From NCBI GenBank assembly GCA_002432545.1, contig DJFR01000061.1, positions 36,014 through 44,062 of the forward strand: DNA of 8,049 nucleotides. Direction: 5' to 3'. This document shows, one piece after another, positions 6,063 to 8,049 of the stretch; within the stretch, counting starts at the first letter, position 1; every line of letters starts with the position of its first letter. The position numbers and the translations under genes were made by a program. The DNA comes from Flammeovirgaceae bacterium UBA5867. Lineage in GTDB: Bacteria; Bacteroidota; Bacteroidia; Cytophagales; Cyclobacteriaceae. The notes beneath the pieces are model-generated. The model was not told where the DNA came from and did not search any database. It saw only the letters and a list, made by a program, of their open reading frames with translations.

Positions 6063-7286
6063 ATGAACGCTGCATCCCTCGCCACGCCTCTTAAAACGGT
6101 TAGTTCCATCAAGTCGCCACGTATAGAGTCCATCGATCTCCTTCGCGGAGTGGTTATGGTAATTATGGCGCTCGATCACGTTCGTGATTATTTTCATGCC
6201 GATGCTTTTCTATATAATCCGGCTAACCTGGATAAGACGAATATTGCTTTGTTCTTTACGCGGTGGATCACTCACTTCTGCGCTCCGGTGTTTGTTTTCC
6301 TCGCAGGTACTTCTGCTTTTATGGTGGGCAGTCGCAAGGGTAAAGCGGAGTTGTCTGCATTCTTGTTGAAGCGGGGTATATGGCTTATCGTGCTGGAGTT
6401 TACCGTCATCAATTTTGCGTGGTTCTTTAATTTTTATTTTTCTCTGATGGCCCTTACGGTAATCTGGGCATTGGCGATTGGTATGATCGCGCTTGCAGGA
6501 TTCATTCACCTGCCATTTAAATTTATACTCGCGCTCGGGATCTTGTTTGTGGCAGGACACAACATGCTCGATGGTATAGATGCAGCAATAGGCGGCAGCA
6601 GTGCTGGTGCTATGTTCTGGTCGTTTCTGCACGAGCAGGGCGGCTTTCGTTTTCCGTTTACATTTCTATATATAGGATACCCGGTTATACCGTGGATTGG
6701 CGTGATGCTGCTGGGGTATTGCTTTGGTAAACTATATCTTCCTTCCTGCGATGCTGCGGAACGTAAAAAGATGTTACTGATGCTGGGAGGAAGTGCTATT
6801 GCATTGTTCATCGTGCTTCGCATGATCAATATATATGGCGATCCGCATGCGTGGAGTGTTCAGAAGAACGGTATATTTACTTTCCTGTCATTTCTCAATG
6901 TAACCAAGTATCCGCCATCGCTGCTCTATGTGCTGATCACGCTCGGGCCATCGCTGATTTTTCTGGCTGTGGCCGAAAAGTATACCGGTAAATTCGCACA
7001 GGGACTGATATCGCTGGGGCGCGTACCGATGTTCTACTATATACTACACCTTTACGTAATTCATATACTGGCTGTGTTTGCGGCATTACTCACAGGCTAT
7101 ACGCTGAACGACATGGTGTTCAATACCTGGGTTACAGATTCGCCTGCATTGAAGGGATACGGCTTTAGCCTGGGTGTAACGTACCTGGTATGGATTGGTG
7201 TGGTGCTGTTGCTATATCCGGTTTGCAAATGGTACGACACCTATAAGATCAATCACCGTGAGCAATGGTGGCTTAGCTATCTGTAG
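6063..7286 (+). CDS. DUF1624 / HGSNAT-like multi-pass membrane acyltransferase
   Basis: 407 residues with about ten predicted membrane helices. The N terminus has R-I-E-S-I-D-L-L-R-G followed by M-A-L-D-H-V-R-D-Y-F-H (residues 36-46). Next come P-V-F-V-F-L-A-G-T-S-A-F (75-86), Y-P-V-I-P-W-I-G-V-M-L-L-G-Y (206-219), T-K-Y-P-P-S-L-L-Y (281-289) and L-G-R-V-P-M-F-Y-Y-I-L-H-L-Y-V-I-H (318-334). This pattern is the DUF1624/heparan-alpha-glucosaminide N-acetyltransferase-like family (PF07786). The human relative moves an acetyl group from cytosolic acetyl-CoA to a glucosamine across the membrane. By analogy the bacterial protein may acylate a cell-envelope glycan, but the substrate is unknown. H39, H46, H329 and H334 are membrane-edge histidines that could take part. 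Length is normal for the family. The gene stands alone and ends 15 bases from the convergent small gene. Confidence 0.87.
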   Translation: MNAASLATPLKTVSSIKSPRIESIDLLRGVVMVIMALDHVRDYFHADAFLYNPANLDKTNIALFFTRWITHFCAPVFVFLAGTSAFMVGSRKGKAELSAFLLKRGIWLIVLEFTVINFAWFFNFYFSLMALTVIWALAIGMIALAGFIHLPFKFILALGILFVAGHNMLDGIDAAIGGSSAGAMFWSFLHEQGGFRFPFTFLYIGYPVIPWIGVMLLGYCFGKLYLPSCDAAERKKMLLMLGGSAIALFIVLRMINIYGDPHAWSVQKNGIFTFLSFLNVTKYPPSLLYVLITLGPSLIFLAVAEKYTGKFAQGLISLGRVPMFYYILHLYVIHILAVFAALLTGYTLNDMVFNTWVTDSPALKGYGFSLGVTYLVWIGVVLLLYPVCKWYDTYKINHREQWWLSYL

Positions 7287-7301
7287 GAACCTAACCTCAC
7301 A

Positions 7302-7475
7302 TCAGAATAAATTACTCTCGCTCTTTATCTCATCAATGAGGTATTGAACAAAGCTGAGTTCAGCAAGGAATTGTTCGACCGATTTGTCGTTGTCTTCGCG
7401 GGTGAGCTCGTGGATGGCAGCGTCCAGATGAACCAGGTGTTCTTTCAAGACAGGTGTATAAACAACTTTTTCCAT
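7302..7475 (-). CDS. Hypothetical 57-residue helical protein
   Basis: I do not recognise this protein. An in-frame TTG at 7514 would add 13 residues, but ATG 7475 is preferred. The sequence is acidic and predicted mostly helical: V-L-K-E-H-L-V-H-L-D-A-A-I-H-E-L-T-R-E, then a charged D-N-D-K turn, then V-E-Q-F-L-A-E-L-S-F-V-Q-Y-L-I-D-E-I-K. Heptad-like hydrophobic spacing suggests a two-helix hairpin that could dimerise. There are no cysteines, no signal peptide and no membrane segment. It lies 130 bases downstream of the isochorismate synthase gene on the same strand and might be transcribed with it. The even codon use and sensible helical pattern favour a real gene, with moderate confidence. 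Confidence 0.55.
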   Translation of the reverse strand: MEKVVYTPVLKEHLVHLDAAIHELTREDNDKSVEQFLAELSFVQYLIDEIKSESNLF

Positions 7476-7605
7476 AGGAGAGGTAGTAGTCGGGTTGCTT
7501 ACTGAATATCGCAAGCAGAAAGTCGTTATACAAATTTTCGAAGCGGATTTACAGGAAAGGAATTCCGGATTTGCTTCAAACGATAAGCGCTGTCGGGCTT
7601 TAGCG

Positions 7606-8049
7606 TTACGCCTTATTGATAACGTTCAGCAGTGTGTTGAACTTGATCTCGGTTTCATTCCATTCGTTCTCCGGCACAGAATCAATGGTAACACCGGCAC
7701 CCGCATATAGTATAGCTTTGCTGTCGAGCAATTGCATACAACGCAGGTTCACAAAGATGTTGATGTTGTTGGCAACCTGCACCGGCCCGAGAAAGCCCGC
7801 ATAGAACTGACGGTTATACCCTTCGCGGTGCTGAAGAAATTCCAATGCCGGCTCCAGTGGCATGCCGCATACAGCCGATGTAGGGTGTAGCAATTGAAGC
7901 ATAATCGAACCCAGTTGCGGAAAATTGATAGCCTTCATGTCCACCGTGAAGTCGGATTTCAGGTGCATCAGGTTTCCGGCCACTACGGTCTTTGGTCCGT
8001 GCTCATCGTACTCGCGTACGCGTATCTTTTTAAAGCAGCTTATCACATA
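7606..8049 (-). CDS. menF: Isochorismate synthase, C-terminal part (runs off the window)
   Basis: 147 codons plus stop are visible. The frame is open through the right edge, so the 5' end is outside and the GTG at 8046 is not the start. This is the C-terminal part of the chorismate-binding fold: V-R-E-Y-D-E-H-G-P-K-T-V-x-A-G-N-L-x-H-L, then H-P-T-S-A-V-C-G-M-P, E-G-Y-N-R-Q-F-Y-A-G-F-L-G, and Y-A-G-A-G-V-T-I-D-S-V-P-E-N-E-W-N-E-T-E-I-K. The final E-W-N-E-T-E-x-K segment carries the Mg2+-binding glutamate of this family. The A-V-C-G-M-P and Y-A-G-F-L-G variants point to isochorismate synthase rather than anthranilate or aminodeoxychorismate synthase. It converts chorismate to isochorismate, most likely for menaquinone, the quinone of most Bacteroidota. 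A siderophore-type EntC role cannot be excluded from this fragment. Confidence 0.85.
   Translation of the reverse strand, partial: YVISCFKKIRVREYDEHGPKTVVAGNLMHLKSDFTVDMKAINFPQLGSIMLQLLHPTSAVCGMPLEPALEFLQHREGYNRQFYAGFLGPVQVANNINIFVNLRCMQLLDSKAILYAGAGVTIDSVPENEWNETEIKFNTLLNVINKA

Noticed and set aside
6210..6632. 140-residue leftward frame inside the acyltransferase gene
   Set aside because: It is antisense to conserved membrane helices, and its polar, Lys/Arg/Gln-rich composition mirrors the hydrophobic sense strand.
7495..7710. 71-residue rightward frame across the spacer and the end of isochorismate synthase
   Set aside because: It overlaps the conserved C terminus of isochorismate synthase antisense and shows no family features.

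Overview
The window looks like a chromosomal piece of a member of the Bacteroidota, most likely from the Cytophagales or a relative. The evidence is a type IX secretion (T9SS) C-terminal sorting domain on a secreted glycoside hydrolase, promoter -7 boxes of the TAnnTTTG type placed directly before genes, no convincing Shine-Dalgarno sites, signal peptides ending in A|Q, a menaquinone-type isochorismate synthase, and small SRPBCC, SPW and DUF1624 proteins of kinds familiar from that phylum. Base composition is even (GC in the mid-forties by eye) and the hexamer TATATA is strikingly common. I see no mobile element, phage gene, CRISPR array, rRNA or tRNA.

Layout. 61-1263 (-) is an exported eight-bladed PQQ-type beta-propeller. 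A 361-base divergent spacer separates it from 1625-3523 (+), a secreted GH44-like glycoside hydrolase with a T9SS tail; together they form a small export-oriented block. 3568-4386 (-) is an AraC-type regulator that meets the hydrolase gene tail to tail. Upstream of it on the same strand is 4485-4871 (-), an SRPBCC/AHSA1-like protein. A divergent promoter region holding a 15-base tandem repeat separates that gene from 5014-5169 (+), a 51-residue zinc-ribbon protein with one membrane segment. A strong hairpin terminator lies between that gene and the convergent 5296-5748 (-), an SPW-family membrane protein. After a 314-base spacer comes 6063-7286 (+), a multi-pass DUF1624/HGSNAT-like membrane acyltransferase. 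It converges on 7302-7475 (-), an unrecognised 57-residue helical protein. The right edge, 7606-8049 (-), is the C-terminal part of isochorismate synthase, whose 5' end lies outside the window.

The genes do not form one pathway. The only likely functional pairings are regulator plus SRPBCC protein (same strand, 98-base gap) and propeller plus hydrolase (divergent, both exported); both are inferences from position. I did not find a clear new multi-gene system. The features most worth a second look are the -7 boxes that nearly touch start codons (probable leaderless mRNAs), the 15-base tandem repeat in the divergent promoter, the altered acid/base motif of the hydrolase, and the TATATA excess.
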